In this document: positions 34,989-46,696 of the stretch, in pieces
Layout of the letters: each line of letters opens with the position of its first letter
Position numbering within the stretch: position 1 is the first letter of the stretch
Assembly (NCBI RefSeq): GCF_004114795.1
Contig: NZ_CP035311.1
Location: 1,426,001-1,490,000 of the forward strand
Source of the DNA: Janthinobacterium sp. 17J80-10
GTDB taxonomy: Bacteria; Pseudomonadota; Gammaproteobacteria; Burkholderiales; Burkholderiaceae_D
Reading direction: 5' to 3'
Length of the DNA: 64,000 nt
Translations under genes and position numbers: made by a program
The notes under the pieces: generated by a model
What the model saw: the letters and a program-made list of their open reading frames with translations, nothing else
Databases searched by the model: none
What the model was told of the DNA's origin: nothing

Positions 34989-36773
34989 ATGTCTACGCTG
35001 GAAATGAAGGTACCCAATATCGGCGACTTCAAGGATGTCGAAGTCATCGAACTGCTGGTCAAGCCGGGCGACACGATCAAGGTGGACCAGTCGGTCGCCA
35101 CGGTCGAGTCGGACAAGGCCAGCATTGAAATTCCCGCCAGCCACGCCGGCGTGGTCAAGGAGCTCAAAGTCAAGCTGGGCGACAAGGTGTCAGAAGGCGC
35201 CTTGCTGCTGGTGCTGGATGTGCAGGAGGGCGCTGAGGCGCCTGCCGCAGCAACGGCTGCCGCAGCGCCGGTTGCTGCCCCCGCGGCGGCGCCATCGGCG
35301 CCCGCTGCTGCCGTTGCCGCGCCTGCCGCCGCCAGCTTTGCCGGCCAGGCCGACATGGAATGCGATACGCTGGTGCTGGGCGCCGGCCCCGGCGGGTATA
35401 CCGCCGCCTTCCGCGCCGCCGATCTCGGACAGAAAGTGATCCTGGTCGAGCGCTACCCGAGTCTCGGGGGCGTTTGCCTGAATGTCGGCTGCATTCCCTC
35501 CAAGGCCTTGCTGCATGCCGCCAAGGTGATCACCGAGTCCGAGGAAATGGCCCATGCAGGCGTCAAGTTCGGCAAGCCGGAAATCGATATCGACGGCTTG
35601 CGCGGCTGGAAGGAAGGCGTCATCAAGAAGCTGACCGGCGGACTGTCCGGCCTCGCCAAGGCGCGCAAGGTACAGGTCGTGCAGGGCAAGGGCGGATTTT
35701 CCTCTCCCAACACCCTGACAGTCGAAACGCCGGACGGCAGCAAGACCATCGCCTTCCGCAATGCCATCGTCGCCGCCGGCTCGTCCGTCGCGAAGATTCC
35801 CGGATTTCCCTATGACGATCCGCGCCTGATCGATTCCACCGGCGCGCTGGAACTGCGCCAGATCCCCAAGCGCTTGCTGGTGATCGGCGGCGGCATCATC
35901 GGCCTGGAAATGGCTTGCGTGTATGACGCCCTGGGCAGCCGCGTGACCGTGGTCGAATTCGCCGACGGCCTGATCCCGGCGGCAGACCGCGATATCGTCA
36001 AGCCGCTGCAAAAGCGCATCGAGAAACGCTATGAGGCGATCTACCTGAAGACCAAGGTAACCAGGCTGGAGGCGCGCGCGGAAGGCTTGCTCGCCACATT
36101 CGAGGGCGCCGAAGGCAGCAACAATGCGCCGGCGCAGCCGCAACTCTACGACATGGTCCTGCTGGCGGTGGGGCGCCGCCCGAATGGCCGCGAGATCGCT
36201 GCCGACAAGGCGGGCGTCGTGGTCAACGAGCGCGGCTTCATTCCCGTCGATGCACAGCAGCGCACCAATGTGCCGCACATTTTCGCCATCGGCGATATCT
36301 GTGGCGACCCGATGCTGGCGCACAAGGCGACCAACGAAGCCAAGGTGGCCGCCGAAGTCATCGCCGGCCACAAGGTGGCGTTCGACGCCATGACCATTCC
36401 TTCCGTTGCCTACACCGACCCTGAAATCGCCTGGATGGGCGTGACCGAAACCGAAGCCAAGGCCAAGGGCATCCCGTATGAAAAGGCGGCCTTCCCGTGG
36501 GCGGCATCTGGCCGCGCGCTGGCAATGGGGCGCGATGACGGCGTCACCAAGCTGCTGTGGGACCCGGAAACCAAGCGCATCATTGGCGCGGGCATTGTTG
36601 GCGTGAATGCCGGCGAATTGCTGGCGGAGACGGTGCTGGCGATGGAAATGGGCGCCGACCTGGAAGACCTGGCGCTGACCGTGCATGCCCATCCGACCCT
36701 GTCGGAGACGCCCATGTTCGCCGCCGAGATGGGACTGGGCATCATCACCGACCTTTACGTGCCGAAGAAGTAG
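34989..36773 (+). CDS. lpdA: Dihydrolipoamide dehydrogenase (E3) with N-terminal lipoyl domain
   Basis: The 594-residue protein has an N-terminal lipoyl domain (Lys43 in [15 protein letters not shown]), an Ala/Pro linker (about 85-118) and a pyridine-nucleotide disulfide oxidoreductase core. The core begins LVLGAGPGGYTAAFRAADLG (FAD loop), and the redox Cys pair is Cys163/Cys168 in GGVCLNVGCIPSK. The C-terminal dimer motif HAHPTLSETP holds the active-site His. It reoxidises E2 dihydrolipoamide with NAD+. A lipoyl domain on E3 is usual in this group. It begins 15 bases after the BPH stop and ends at a terminator. Confidence 0.98.
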   Translation: MSTLEMKVPNIGDFKDVEVIELLVKPGDTIKVDQSVATVESDKASIEIPASHAGVVKELKVKLGDKVSEGALLLVLDVQEGAEAPAAATAAAAPVAAPAAAPSAPAAAVAAPAAASFAGQADMECDTLVLGAGPGGYTAAFRAADLGQKVILVERYPSLGGVCLNVGCIPSKALLHAAKVITESEEMAHAGVKFGKPEIDIDGLRGWKEGVIKKLTGGLSGLAKARKVQVVQGKGGFSSPNTLTVETPDGSKTIAFRNAIVAAGSSVAKIPGFPYDDPRLIDSTGALELRQIPKRLLVIGGGIIGLEMACVYDALGSRVTVVEFADGLIPAADRDIVKPLQKRIEKRYEAIYLKTKVTRLEARAEGLLATFEGAEGSNNAPAQPQLYDMVLLAVGRRPNGREIAADKAGVVVNERGFIPVDAQQRTNVPHIFAIGDICGDPMLAHKATNEAKVAAEVIAGHKVAFDAMTIPSVAYTDPEIAWMGVTETEAKAKGIPYEKAAFPWAASGRALAMGRDDGVTKLLWDPETKRIIGAGIVGVNAGELLAETVLAMEMGADLEDLALTVHAHPTLSETPMFAAEMGLGIITDLYVPKK

Positions 36774-36800
36774 GCAGCGCTTCCTGCAACTCTCCCTTTT

Positions 36801-36834
36801 ACGCGGCCCGCGGGAAACCCGGCCGCGTTTTTTT
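36801..36834 (+). terminator. Terminator of the pyruvate dehydrogenase operon
   Basis: ACGCGGCC (36801-36808) pairs with GGCCGCGT (36821-36828) and is followed by a run of T. Confidence 0.88.
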
Positions 36835-36924
36835 GTGTGCGCAGGTAAGTGCAATCCTTTCCCTGCGGGTATCTCCTGTATCTGGCATTATTTCACTTGC
36901 AGATATTTCGCAGGATGCCGGCAC

Positions 36925-37674
36925 ATGAAACCTTTAGTGATCTTTAAAGTTGGAGAAACATTTAGCGGACTCTCGCGCCAGATCGGTGACTTCGAGCATT
37001 GGATCATGAACGGGATCGGATCGGCGGCGATCCCCGTGACCGTCTTGGATCCGCGCACGGCGGGAGCCCTGCCGGACATATCGGATGTCGCGGGAGCCAT
37101 CATCACCGGATCGCATGGCATGGTCACCGACCAGGCGCCCTGGAGCGAAAGCCTGGCAGCATGGTTGCGCTCGGCGGTGTCGCACAATGTTCCGGTGCTG
37201 GGCATTTGCTATGGCCATCAATTGCTGGCGCATGCGCTGGGTGGCGAAGTGAGTTATCACCCTGAGGGAATCGAGCTTGGAACGGTGAGCGTCAGGCTGA
37301 CTGACGCCGCACGACTCGATTCATTGTTCCAGGGTTTGCCGGACGAGTTTGGAGCACAGGTTGTCCACCGGCAGAGTGTGCGCAAGCTTCCCCCAGGCGC
37401 CGTCTTATTGGGCGGCAATGCATTTGAACCGCACCAGGCGTTCCGCGTAGGCGATGCTGCATGGGGCGTGCAGTTTCATCCTGAATTTAGTTCGGTTGCC
37501 ATGTCCGGCTATATCGACGAGCTGGGAAGACGTTCGGACCTGGAACCGATGGCGTCGAAGTCCTTGTTAAAGAATGTCCTGGCCACTGATGACGCTGCCT
37601 CGCTCTTGCCGAAGTTCGCTGAGCTGGCGAGTCGTCACTCGGCATTTAAATCCGGTTCAAGCGAAAACCGTTAG
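36925..37674 (+). CDS. Class I glutamine amidotransferase-like protein
   Basis: From the ATG at 36925 the protein is 249 residues, a stand-alone GATase-1 domain. The catalytic triad is Cys95 in VLGICYGHQLLAHALGG and His185/Glu187 in WGVQFHPEFSS. Such free-standing proteins (COG0518, often annotated GMP-synthase-like) hydrolyse glutamine or a gamma-glutamyl compound; the substrate here cannot be named, and no synthetase domain is next to it. The first codons MKPLVIFKVGETF follow GCCGGCAC without a strong ribosome site. Confidence 0.88.
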   Translation: MKPLVIFKVGETFSGLSRQIGDFEHWIMNGIGSAAIPVTVLDPRTAGALPDISDVAGAIITGSHGMVTDQAPWSESLAAWLRSAVSHNVPVLGICYGHQLLAHALGGEVSYHPEGIELGTVSVRLTDAARLDSLFQGLPDEFGAQVVHRQSVRKLPPGAVLLGGNAFEPHQAFRVGDAAWGVQFHPEFSSVAMSGYIDELGRRSDLEPMASKSLLKNVLATDDAASLLPKFAELASRHSAFKSGSSENR

Positions 37675-37738
37675 TTAGCTGCAGTCGCGTCCGCCCCAAA
37701 GCAGACATTCCCGGACCTGCACGGACCGATCCCATTCT

Positions 37739-38632
37739 TCAGGCCCGGTAGCGTAATGCCTCGACGAGCAGGGCGAATGCAGGCGAAGGCTGCCGCCGGC
37801 TTGGATAATAGAGGTGGTACCCGGAAAAAGTCGGGCTCCAGTCTTCAAGTGCCGGAATCAGCCGGCCTTTGGCGACATCGTCTTTCACGACGTCCTCAAG
37901 CATAAAACCCAAACCTAGTCCGGCCACAGATGCTTTGAGCATCTGCGACACGCCGTTGACAACAAGCTGCCCGTCGACGCGCACGTTCAGCTCCCGCCTG
38001 CCTTTTTTCATCTCCCAGGCATATAAGCCACCCAGGGTCGGCAAGCGCAGGTTGATGCAACTGTGATGGGTCAAATCCTGCGGTGTCCTGGGTGGCGCGT
38101 GCTCCGCAAAGTAGGCTGGGGAGCCAACGACTACCATACGTACGTCCGGACCGATGCGTACGGCCACCATGTCCTTTGCAACCTGCTCCCCAAGCCGCAC
38201 CCCTGCGTCATACCGCTGCTCGACAATATCGACCAACCTGTTTTCCGAGTTGATTTCAATCTTGATGTCAGGGTATTCAGGCAGAAATTTTGCCAGGGTC
38301 GGCATGAGGACCGTATTTGATGCATGTTCGGAGGCGGTAATGCGCACCGTCCCCGCTGGCTTGTCACGCAGCTCGCTCAAGGCTGCCAGTTCCGCCTCAA
38401 TCTCTTCAAACCGCGGCGCCAAGGTTGCCAGCAGCCTTACTCCCGCATCGGTGGGTGAAACCTTGCGGGTTGTTCTGGCTAGTAAGCGAATCTTCAGCCT
38501 CGCCTCCAGTCCGCTGATTGTCTGGCTCAACGCCGACGGTGAGATACCGATTTGCGCTGCTGCGCGGGTAAAGCTTCCTTCACGCGCAACTGCGACGAAG
38601 GCTAATAGATCATTGAAGTTTTCTCGCGCCAT
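37739..38632 (-). CDS. LysR-family transcriptional regulator
   Basis: The 297-residue protein has the N-terminal winged helix-turn-helix FVAVAREGSFTRAAAQIGIS...ALSQTISGLEARL of LysR regulators, then a periplasmic-binding-like effector domain. It is divergent from the first aldo/keto reductase gene with about 206 bases between, a classic LysR arrangement, so it probably activates that cluster in response to an unknown small molecule. Its closest known relatives (same N-terminal wording) usually sit beside aldo/keto reductases. Confidence 0.93.
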   Translation of the reverse strand: MARENFNDLLAFVAVAREGSFTRAAAQIGISPSALSQTISGLEARLKIRLLARTTRKVSPTDAGVRLLATLAPRFEEIEAELAALSELRDKPAGTVRITASEHASNTVLMPTLAKFLPEYPDIKIEINSENRLVDIVEQRYDAGVRLGEQVAKDMVAVRIGPDVRMVVVGSPAYFAEHAPPRTPQDLTHHSCINLRLPTLGGLYAWEMKKGRRELNVRVDGQLVVNGVSQMLKASVAGLGLGFMLEDVVKDDVAKGRLIPALEDWSPTFSGYHLYYPSRRQPSPAFALLVEALRYRA

Positions 38633-38835
38633 TTTTTAGTTCACCTTAATAGTTTATGCAGATTATATGGGCTAATCAAAGGGACTCATATTGTCTACAG
38701 TACGGATCGACAATGCGACATTTCCGGACTTGACGGTGTTTGAGAGTTTCTTGCCTAAATAAAACAACACGGTGATCGCAACAACGCGTTCTGCATTGCG
38801 CCGAATGACACGTTCGATATTTGAATGGAGAGTAA

Positions 38836-39816
<981 letters not shown>

Positions 39817-39894
39817 TCGTTCATCGAGATATGGGATGAAACAACGCAATTCCATATCCCGCAGGGACGTCCAGGTGGAGGCAAACCAAAACCG

Positions 39895-41073
<1,179 letters not shown>

Positions 41074-41125
41074 TCAAATAATGATTGACCACCGAATACA
41101 GGGTTTATGCAGATAGGAGTTTGAA

Positions 41126-42181
41126 ATGAAATCTCGATTTTTGAATGCAACACTCATGGCCGCGGCTATTGGCACTTCATCTGGCGGTGCGATTGCTGCA
41201 GATTATAAAAAAAATCCGTTCATGCTGGTATATGACGGCGCGATTGCCGAAAACGTCAAAGGGAAAGTCAATATTCATCCCGTTACTTATCCGCTGAATG
41301 GCCTGGATATTGCTGCCAACGTTTATACGCCGCCCAATTACACTCCAGGCAGGAAATACCCTGCTGTGGTGGTGGCCCATCCGAATGGTGGGGTAAAAGA
41401 GCAAGTTGCCGGACTCTATGCCCAACGTTTGGCAGAACAAGGCTACATCACCATCACTGCTGATGCAGCGTATCAAGGCGCCAGCGGTGGCATGCCGCGG
41501 CAAGTGGATAAGCCGGCAAACCGGATCGAGGATATTCACGGCATGGCTGACTTCATCACGCAATATGCCGGCGTGGATGCTGGCCGTTTAGGCTTGCTCG
41601 GACTCTGCGGTGGCGGCGGCTATTCGTTAAAAGCGGCACAATCTGACAAACGATTCAAATCCATCGCCACCTTGAGCATGTTTAACTCTGGTCGGGTTCG
41701 ACGTAACGGCTACATGGATTCGCAACGTTCATCCATTCAAGAGCGCTTGAAACAAGCTTCCGATGCGCGCGCGCAAGAAGCGGCCGGAGGCCAGATTATC
41801 TATGCTGGCGATGCCAATCTGAGCGACGAACAAATCGCCAAGCTGCCATTTGATCTGTATCGCCAGGGCTATGAATACTACTGGAAGACGCATGCGCATC
41901 CCAATTCGACCTTCCGCTACACGATGAGCAGCCTTCTCGAATTAATGAATTTCGACGCTGCCAGCAATATGGATTTGATCAATCAGCCATTGCTGATGAT
42001 TGCAGGCAGCAAAGCCGATTCCCTGTATATGACCCAGAGCGCATTCAAGGATGCGACCAATGCGAAGGATAAAGAGCTTTACTTCATTGACGGGGCAACC
42101 CACATTGAAACCTATTGGGTGCCGCAATACGTAAATCAAGCCATGGGTAAATTGACCCAGTTCTTCGGAAAATATCTTTAG
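41126..42181 (+). CDS. Exported alpha/beta hydrolase (dienelactone-hydrolase-like)
   Basis: This 351-residue protein has an N-terminal signal peptide (about 1-23). The hydrolase core shows the strand YPAVVVAHPNGGVKEQ and the nucleophile elbow LGLCGGGGYSLKAA, in which the nucleophile position is Cys (as in dienelactone hydrolases) rather than Ser. A late His (GATHIETYWVP) completes a likely triad. Related proteins (YcjY-like) also sit next to AKR/LysR genes. Natural substrate unknown. It starts 52 bases after the Tat-type AKR and probably shares its transcript. Confidence 0.85.
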   Translation: MKSRFLNATLMAAAIGTSSGGAIAADYKKNPFMLVYDGAIAENVKGKVNIHPVTYPLNGLDIAANVYTPPNYTPGRKYPAVVVAHPNGGVKEQVAGLYAQRLAEQGYITITADAAYQGASGGMPRQVDKPANRIEDIHGMADFITQYAGVDAGRLGLLGLCGGGGYSLKAAQSDKRFKSIATLSMFNSGRVRRNGYMDSQRSSIQERLKQASDARAQEAAGGQIIYAGDANLSDEQIAKLPFDLYRQGYEYYWKTHAHPNSTFRYTMSSLLELMNFDAASNMDLINQPLLMIAGSKADSLYMTQSAFKDATNAKDKELYFIDGATHIETYWVPQYVNQAMGKLTQFFGKYL

Positions 42182-42346
42182 GCGTCTACACTCGGATGTC
42201 CGCATCCGGCTGAATCCGGATAAGCCAAATCGGGCTAAAATTGGTGTTTCGTATCAAAGGCATTTGATCAATGCACATCCGCCCAGCCATGGAATCTGCC
42301 TTTGACGACATAAAATCTGAATGGCCTACATTAAGTGCAGAGCAAT

Positions 42347-42781
42347 ATGATGAAATACGATCACCAAAACCCTTTTGCCAGAATATTGCGCGGTGAATTG
42401 CCGTCGATTAGGATTTACGAAGATGACGCCACAATCGCGATCATGGACATCATGCCGCAATCCGAAGGGCATGTCCTCATCTTGCCAAAAGAGCCGGCTA
42501 TTGAGATTTTCGAACTATCGATCGAAAGTGCGGCCGCCTGTATTCGAACTACCCATAAAGTGGCAGCCGCGGTCAAGGCTGCGTTGAACCCGCCAGGTAT
42601 CATGATTGCGCAACTCAATGGAAGCGCAGCCGGCCAGACCGTACCCCATGTGCATTTCCATGTGATCCCGAAGCATGACGGGGAACCGCTTAAGCTGCAT
42701 GCGGCTGTTCTTGCAGATCAAGACCTGCTTCGTGAAGTTGCCGATCGGATTATTGCCGCTTTACCTGCGGATACTTTCTGA
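42347..42781 (+). CDS. HIT-family hydrolase/nucleotide-binding protein
   Basis: From the ATG at 42347 the protein is 144 residues. It contains the histidine triad HVHFHVIPKHDGE (His-x-His-x-His) and the family opening NPFARILRGELPSIRIYEDD. HIT proteins hydrolyse AMP-linked nucleotides or adenylated substrates. The ribosome site is weak; a second ATG follows directly and a GTG lies 12 bases upstream. The gene is solitary, 165 bases after the hydrolase. Confidence 0.92.
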   Translation: MMKYDHQNPFARILRGELPSIRIYEDDATIAIMDIMPQSEGHVLILPKEPAIEIFELSIESAAACIRTTHKVAAAVKAALNPPGIMIAQLNGSAAGQTVPHVHFHVIPKHDGEPLKLHAAVLADQDLLREVADRIIAALPADTF

Positions 42782-42830
42782 TCAACTTTAGAGCTGCGCA
42801 AGACCGCACCGAAGCGGCATTTAATGCCCA

Positions 42831-43388
42831 ATGCGCTCGTTTCAAACAATCGTTCGCCGGGTGAAGGCTTCCAGGAAGTCAATCAACTCGATCAAGGCGG
42901 CTCGGGAGTTTGGCATTGACAAGAGCATGAAGGTCGTCGCGATGCACTTGTACATCAATGACGTGCATTCTCTTGGCCTGAATGTGGCGCAGGACCTCTA
43001 CATGACCGATGGCTGGTACTGGGATCTGAACGACCAGACGCGTGCCTGGTCGAAGAAGTACTTCGCCAGGATGAAAAAGATGCCGTCACTGTTGCAGGCC
43101 GCCGACTATTCGGCAGCCATGCACTACCTGAACGCAGTCAAGGCGATCAACAGCGATGATGGCGACAAGGTGATGGCACAGATGAAGGCAACCAGGATCA
43201 ACGACATGTTCGCCAAGAATGGCTACATTCGCCAGGATGGGCGCATGGTGCATGACATGTACTTCATGCAAGTCAAAAAGCCGTCGGAATCGAAGTATCC
43301 CTGGGATTATTACAAGCTGGTTGAAGTCATCCCCGGTGAAAAAGCCGCAGCAACCAAGGCAGAGTCCAAGTGCGCACTCTGGAAGTAA
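42831..43388 (+). pseudogene. 5'-truncated ABC transporter substrate-binding protein gene
   Basis: The 185-residue frame aligns, from about residue 18 (INSIKAAREFGIDKSMKVVAM), with the C-terminal half of type I periplasmic binding proteins for amino acids/amides, ending PWDYYKLVEVIPGEKA. The N-terminal half (signal peptide and lobe I, ~200 residues) is missing and the first ~17 residues do not match. It still ends at a good terminator. So it is a remnant whose product, if made, would be cytoplasmic and non-functional. The upstream gap gives no trace of the lost part. Confidence 0.75.
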
Positions 43389-43405
43389 GCTAGTGCACAA
43401 CCAAG

Positions 43406-43431
43406 GCCCGGCGTTCTCGCCGGGCTTTTTT
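43406..43431 (+). terminator. Terminator after the truncated binding-protein gene
   Basis: GCCCGGCG-TTCT-CGCCGGGC followed by six T residues; a perfect 8-base-pair stem. Confidence 0.88.
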
Positions 43432-43621
43432 GTTTTGGCATGCTTGCTTTGTCTGACAGCGGATATCCCGGAAGGAATGCCGTGAGTCTGGCAAATCCTG
43501 TTGGGCTCGGTTTTTTTTGACGTTGCGATTGCATAGAGGATCGTAGTTTGAGCAAGTCGACATTACGAATGTCGATGATCTCCTATGATCAATTCAAGGT
43601 ACACCAGCCCCGGAGACGATC

Positions 43622-44155
43622 ATGCCCACTACCGCAATTCAGAATGCCGCCAAGCCTGCCAGCGCACGTCGTACGACAACGGCGAAGCCGGCCACTGCGG
43701 GTGCCGCCGACGCAATCGCATTATTGAAAGACGACCACAAAAAAGTGAAAAAGCTTTTCAAGGACTTTGAAAAACTGAAAGAAGATGGCGGTGACGAGGA
43801 GAAAGCGGCGCTCGTGAGCCAGATCTGCATGGAGCTCACCGTGCATACGCAAATTGAAGAGGAAGTTTTTTATCCTGCGTTCCGCAAAACCAAGGATGCG
43901 GAAGATCTGGTCGATGAAGCCGTGGTCGAACATGCCACCGCCAAGGACCTGATACGCCAGTTGCAGTCCATGCAGCCGTCAGATGAGCTTTACGATGCCA
44001 AGGTGACCGTTTTAGGCGAGTACATCGATCACCATGTCGAAGAGGAAGAAAAGGAAATGTTCAAGAAAGCGAAGCGAGCCAAGCTTGACATGGCGGCACT
44101 TGGTAAAAAGCTTGCCAGCCGCAAGAAAGCCATATTGAAGGAATTGCAGCACTAG
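43622..44155 (+). CDS. Hemerythrin-like domain protein
   Basis: This 177-residue protein has an Ala/Thr/Lys-rich N-terminal ~30 residues and a single hemerythrin four-helix bundle. The iron ligands are visible as LLKDDHKKVKKLF (His), TVHTQIEEEVFYPAF (His, Glu), VEHATAKDL (His) and YIDHHVEEEEKEMF (His, Glu). It likely binds a di-iron site and O2 or reacts with peroxide or NO; exact role unknown. A GGAGACG site precedes the ATG; a hairpin terminator follows. Confidence 0.92.
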   Translation: MPTTAIQNAAKPASARRTTTAKPATAGAADAIALLKDDHKKVKKLFKDFEKLKEDGGDEEKAALVSQICMELTVHTQIEEEVFYPAFRKTKDAEDLVDEAVVEHATAKDLIRQLQSMQPSDELYDAKVTVLGEYIDHHVEEEEKEMFKKAKRAKLDMAALGKKLASRKKAILKELQH

Positions 44156-44189
44156 GGTGGGCGCCTGAAGGCACTCTTTGCCATATCCA

Positions 44190-44213
44190 GAAAGGCACCT
44201 TCAGGTGCCTTTC
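44190..44213 (+). terminator. Terminator after the hemerythrin gene
   Basis: GAAAGGCACC and GGTGCCTTTC pair around a short loop; the T-rich tail continues after. It also faces argD on the opposite strand. Confidence 0.7.
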
Positions 44214-44232
44214 TTTCCTATGGGTTGCGCGA

Positions 44233-45435
44233 CTAGCCCTTGATGCGACCAATGATATCCGAGAGCATGGTAATCATCTGGTCGATCTCCGCAGTGGTGA
44301 CATTCAGCGCCGGCATGAAGCGCAGCAGGTTCGGGCGTGGCGAATTCAGCAGCAGGCCGACCGGGCCCATGTCGCGCGCCACGTCGACGATTTTCGGGCC
44401 GATCTCGGCACCGAGATCCAGCGCGCGCAGCAAGCCTTCGCCGCGTTCCGCCCCCAGGCCATGCTTTTCGGAAAGTTTTTTCAGTTCGCCGGAAAGATAG
44501 GCGCCCTTGTCGCGCACGGATTGCATGAAGCCGTCCGCCAGCAGGGCCTCGATGACGGCGACGCCGACAGCGGTCATCAACGGGTTGCCATTGTAGGTGC
44601 CGCCCTGGTCGCCGGCTTCAAAGCAGGCAATTTCCTCGCGGCAGAGCAGGGCGGCCAGCGGCACGCCGCCGCCAATGCCTTTGCCCAGCGTCATGATGTC
44701 CGGCACGACATCGGACAGCTGGTAAGCGAACAGTTCGCCCGTGCGGCCCATGCCGGTCTGCACTTCATCGACGATCAAAAGGATGTTGTGGCGCTGGGTC
44801 AGCTCGCGCAAGCCTTGCATGAATTCGCGCGAGGCCGGGATCACGCCGCCTTCGCCCTGCACCGGCTCCAGCATGACCGCGACGGTATGGCTGTTGACCA
44901 GTTTTTCCACGCTGGCCAGGTCGTTCAGGTCAGCCTTGGGGAAGCCTGGCACTTGCGGCGCATACAGGGTGTCCCAGCCCGGCTTGCCGCTGGCCGACAT
45001 GGTCGCCAGGGTACGGCCATGGAAGCTGTGCTTGAAGGTGATGATTTCAAAGCGGCTTTCATCTTTGGCATTCTTGTTCTTTTTGCCCCATTTGCGCGCC
45101 AGCTTGATGGCGCCTTCATTGGCTTCGGCGCCGCTGTTGGCAAAGAAGACGCGGTCGAAGCAGGAATTATTGGTCAGCAGCGACGCCAGCGCGACCGACG
45201 GTTCATTGTAAAAAGCCGGGGAAGGGTTGATCAGCTTTTTTCCCTGCGCCACCAGCGCATCCTGGATACATTGCGGCGAATGGCCCAGGCAGTTCACCGC
45301 CCAGCCTTGCAGATAGTCAAGATATCGCTTGCCCTGATGGTCGGTCAGCCACATGCCTTGTCCTTCGGTAAAGACAAGCTCGGGGCGGTTGGTGACATAC
45401 ATCAGGGCGTTGACATCGTACTGGCTGAATTCCAT
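44233..45435 (-). CDS. argD: Acetylornithine aminotransferase-type PLP enzyme
   Basis: At 400 residues this is a class III aminotransferase. PLP-binding features are [15 protein letters not shown] (phosphate site), [12 protein letters not shown] and LGKGIGGG with Lys252 as the Schiff-base lysine. ArgD converts N-acetylglutamate semialdehyde to N-acetylornithine in arginine synthesis and can serve as succinyldiaminopimelate aminotransferase. Family-typical start [18 protein letters not shown]. No other arg gene is nearby, which is common in this group. Confidence 0.88.
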   Translation of the reverse strand: MEFSQYDVNALMYVTNRPELVFTEGQGMWLTDHQGKRYLDYLQGWAVNCLGHSPQCIQDALVAQGKKLINPSPAFYNEPSVALASLLTNNSCFDRVFFANSGAEANEGAIKLARKWGKKNKNAKDESRFEIITFKHSFHGRTLATMSASGKPGWDTLYAPQVPGFPKADLNDLASVEKLVNSHTVAVMLEPVQGEGGVIPASREFMQGLRELTQRHNILLIVDEVQTGMGRTGELFAYQLSDVVPDIMTLGKGIGGGVPLAALLCREEIACFEAGDQGGTYNGNPLMTAVGVAVIEALLADGFMQSVRDKGAYLSGELKKLSEKHGLGAERGEGLLRALDLGAEIGPKIVDVARDMGPVGLLLNSPRPNLLRFMPALNVTTAEIDQMITMLSDIIGRIKG

Positions 45436-45487
45436 TTGGGGTTCCTCAACTGGGCTTGGTGAAAATTGTTAGACGGGCTTTAAATGA

Positions 45488-45520
45488 TAAAAAAAAAGCC
45501 ACAGGATTGTCCTGTGGCTT
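45488..45520 (-). terminator. Terminator of the ferredoxin-reductase gene
   Basis: AAGCCACAGGA-TTG-TCCTGTGGCTT; on the minus strand the stem is followed by the T run (complement of 45489-45497). Confidence 0.85.
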
Positions 45521-45655
45521 CAGCAATCGACAAATACTTACGCGCACGGCATCCGGGATCGGGGCATCGGGCTACGGCGTCGCAAGAAATTGGCTTTGGC
45601 ATTCATAAGTCCAATAGTATGCCGAATTGCACAGTGCGTCAAAAAAATACGTCAC

Positions 45656-46684
45656 TTACGGTTTGGCCAGGTCGGCTTCGGAGGTGAATGAATCGGCGAA
45701 GAACTCATCCTCCGGCAGCCCGCATTGCGCCACGAACTCACGCTGCGCCGAATCGACCACGATCGGCGCGCCGCAGGCGTAGACCTGGTAACCCGACAGG
45801 TCGGGCAAGTCTTGCATGACGGCCTGGTGGACGAAGCCGGTGCGGCCGTTCCAGCCGTCCTCGGGCAAGGCATCGGAGACGACCGGGACGTACTTGAAAT
45901 TCGGCAGGGTATGCGTCCACTCCTCGCACAGCGCATGCATGTACAGGTCCTTGGGACGGCGGCCGCCCCAGTACAGGGTCATGGGCCGCGCGGCTTTCTG
46001 GCTGGCGGCATGTTCTATGATTGCCTTGATCGGCGCAAAGCCGGTGCCGGACGCCAGCAGCACGATGGGTTTGTCTGATTCTTCGCGCAGGAAGAAGGTG
46101 CCAAGCGGCCCTTCGAAGCGCAGGATGTCGCGCTCCTTCATGGCGCCGAACACGTGGTCGGTGAACAGGCCGCCAGGCATGTGGCGCACGTGCACGGTAA
46201 TCTGTTCATCCAGGTGCGGCGCGTTGGCCATGCTGTAGCTGCGGCGCTTGCCGTCCTTGAGCATGAATTCGATGTATTGGCCGGCGCGGTATTGCAGGCG
46301 TTCCGCCGCAGGCAATTGCAGCGCGACCAGCATGACGTCGTCCGCCAGCTTTTCGAGCTTTGCCACGCGGGTGGGCAACTTCTTGATCGGGAAGTCGCCT
46401 GCGCCCAGCACTTCGCGCGCTTCGATCACGATGTCCGATTGCGGCGCGGCGCAACAGAACAACGAATGCCCTTGCTGCTCTTCCGCCAGGGGCAGGGCTT
46501 TTTCCTGGTGCTTGCCGTGGGTGACGGCGCCTTCCAGCACCTTGCCCTTGCAGCTGCCGCAGGCGCCGTTCTTGCAGCCATACGGCAGGCCGACGCCGGC
46601 ACGGATGGCTGCCGCCAGCACGGTTTCGCCATCGTCGCAGGTAAATTGCCGACCGCTCGGCTGTACAGTTACTTGGAAAGTCAT
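45656..46684 (-). CDS. 2Fe-2S ferredoxin/FAD reductase (CDP-6-deoxy-3,4-glucoseen reductase-like)
   Basis: From MTFQVTVQPSGRQFTCDDGE (46684) the protein is 342 residues. An N-terminal plant-type [2Fe-2S] domain has YGCKNGACGSCKGKVL plus a later Cys (HSLFCCAAP). It is followed by an FAD domain (RRSYSMANAPH) and an NAD domain (LLASGTGFAPIKAII). Proteins of this layout are commonly annotated as AscD-like but act generally as electron-transfer reductases for an oxygenase or dehydratase; the partner is not in the window. It is divergent from the epimerase gene with only 12 bases between starts. Confidence 0.88.
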   Translation of the reverse strand: MTFQVTVQPSGRQFTCDDGETVLAAAIRAGVGLPYGCKNGACGSCKGKVLEGAVTHGKHQEKALPLAEEQQGHSLFCCAAPQSDIVIEAREVLGAGDFPIKKLPTRVAKLEKLADDVMLVALQLPAAERLQYRAGQYIEFMLKDGKRRSYSMANAPHLDEQITVHVRHMPGGLFTDHVFGAMKERDILRFEGPLGTFFLREESDKPIVLLASGTGFAPIKAIIEHAASQKAARPMTLYWGGRRPKDLYMHALCEEWTHTLPNFKYVPVVSDALPEDGWNGRTGFVHQAVMQDLPDLSGYQVYACGAPIVVDSAQREFVAQCGLPEDEFFADSFTSEADLAKP

Positions 46685-46696
46685 ACAATTCCGCAA

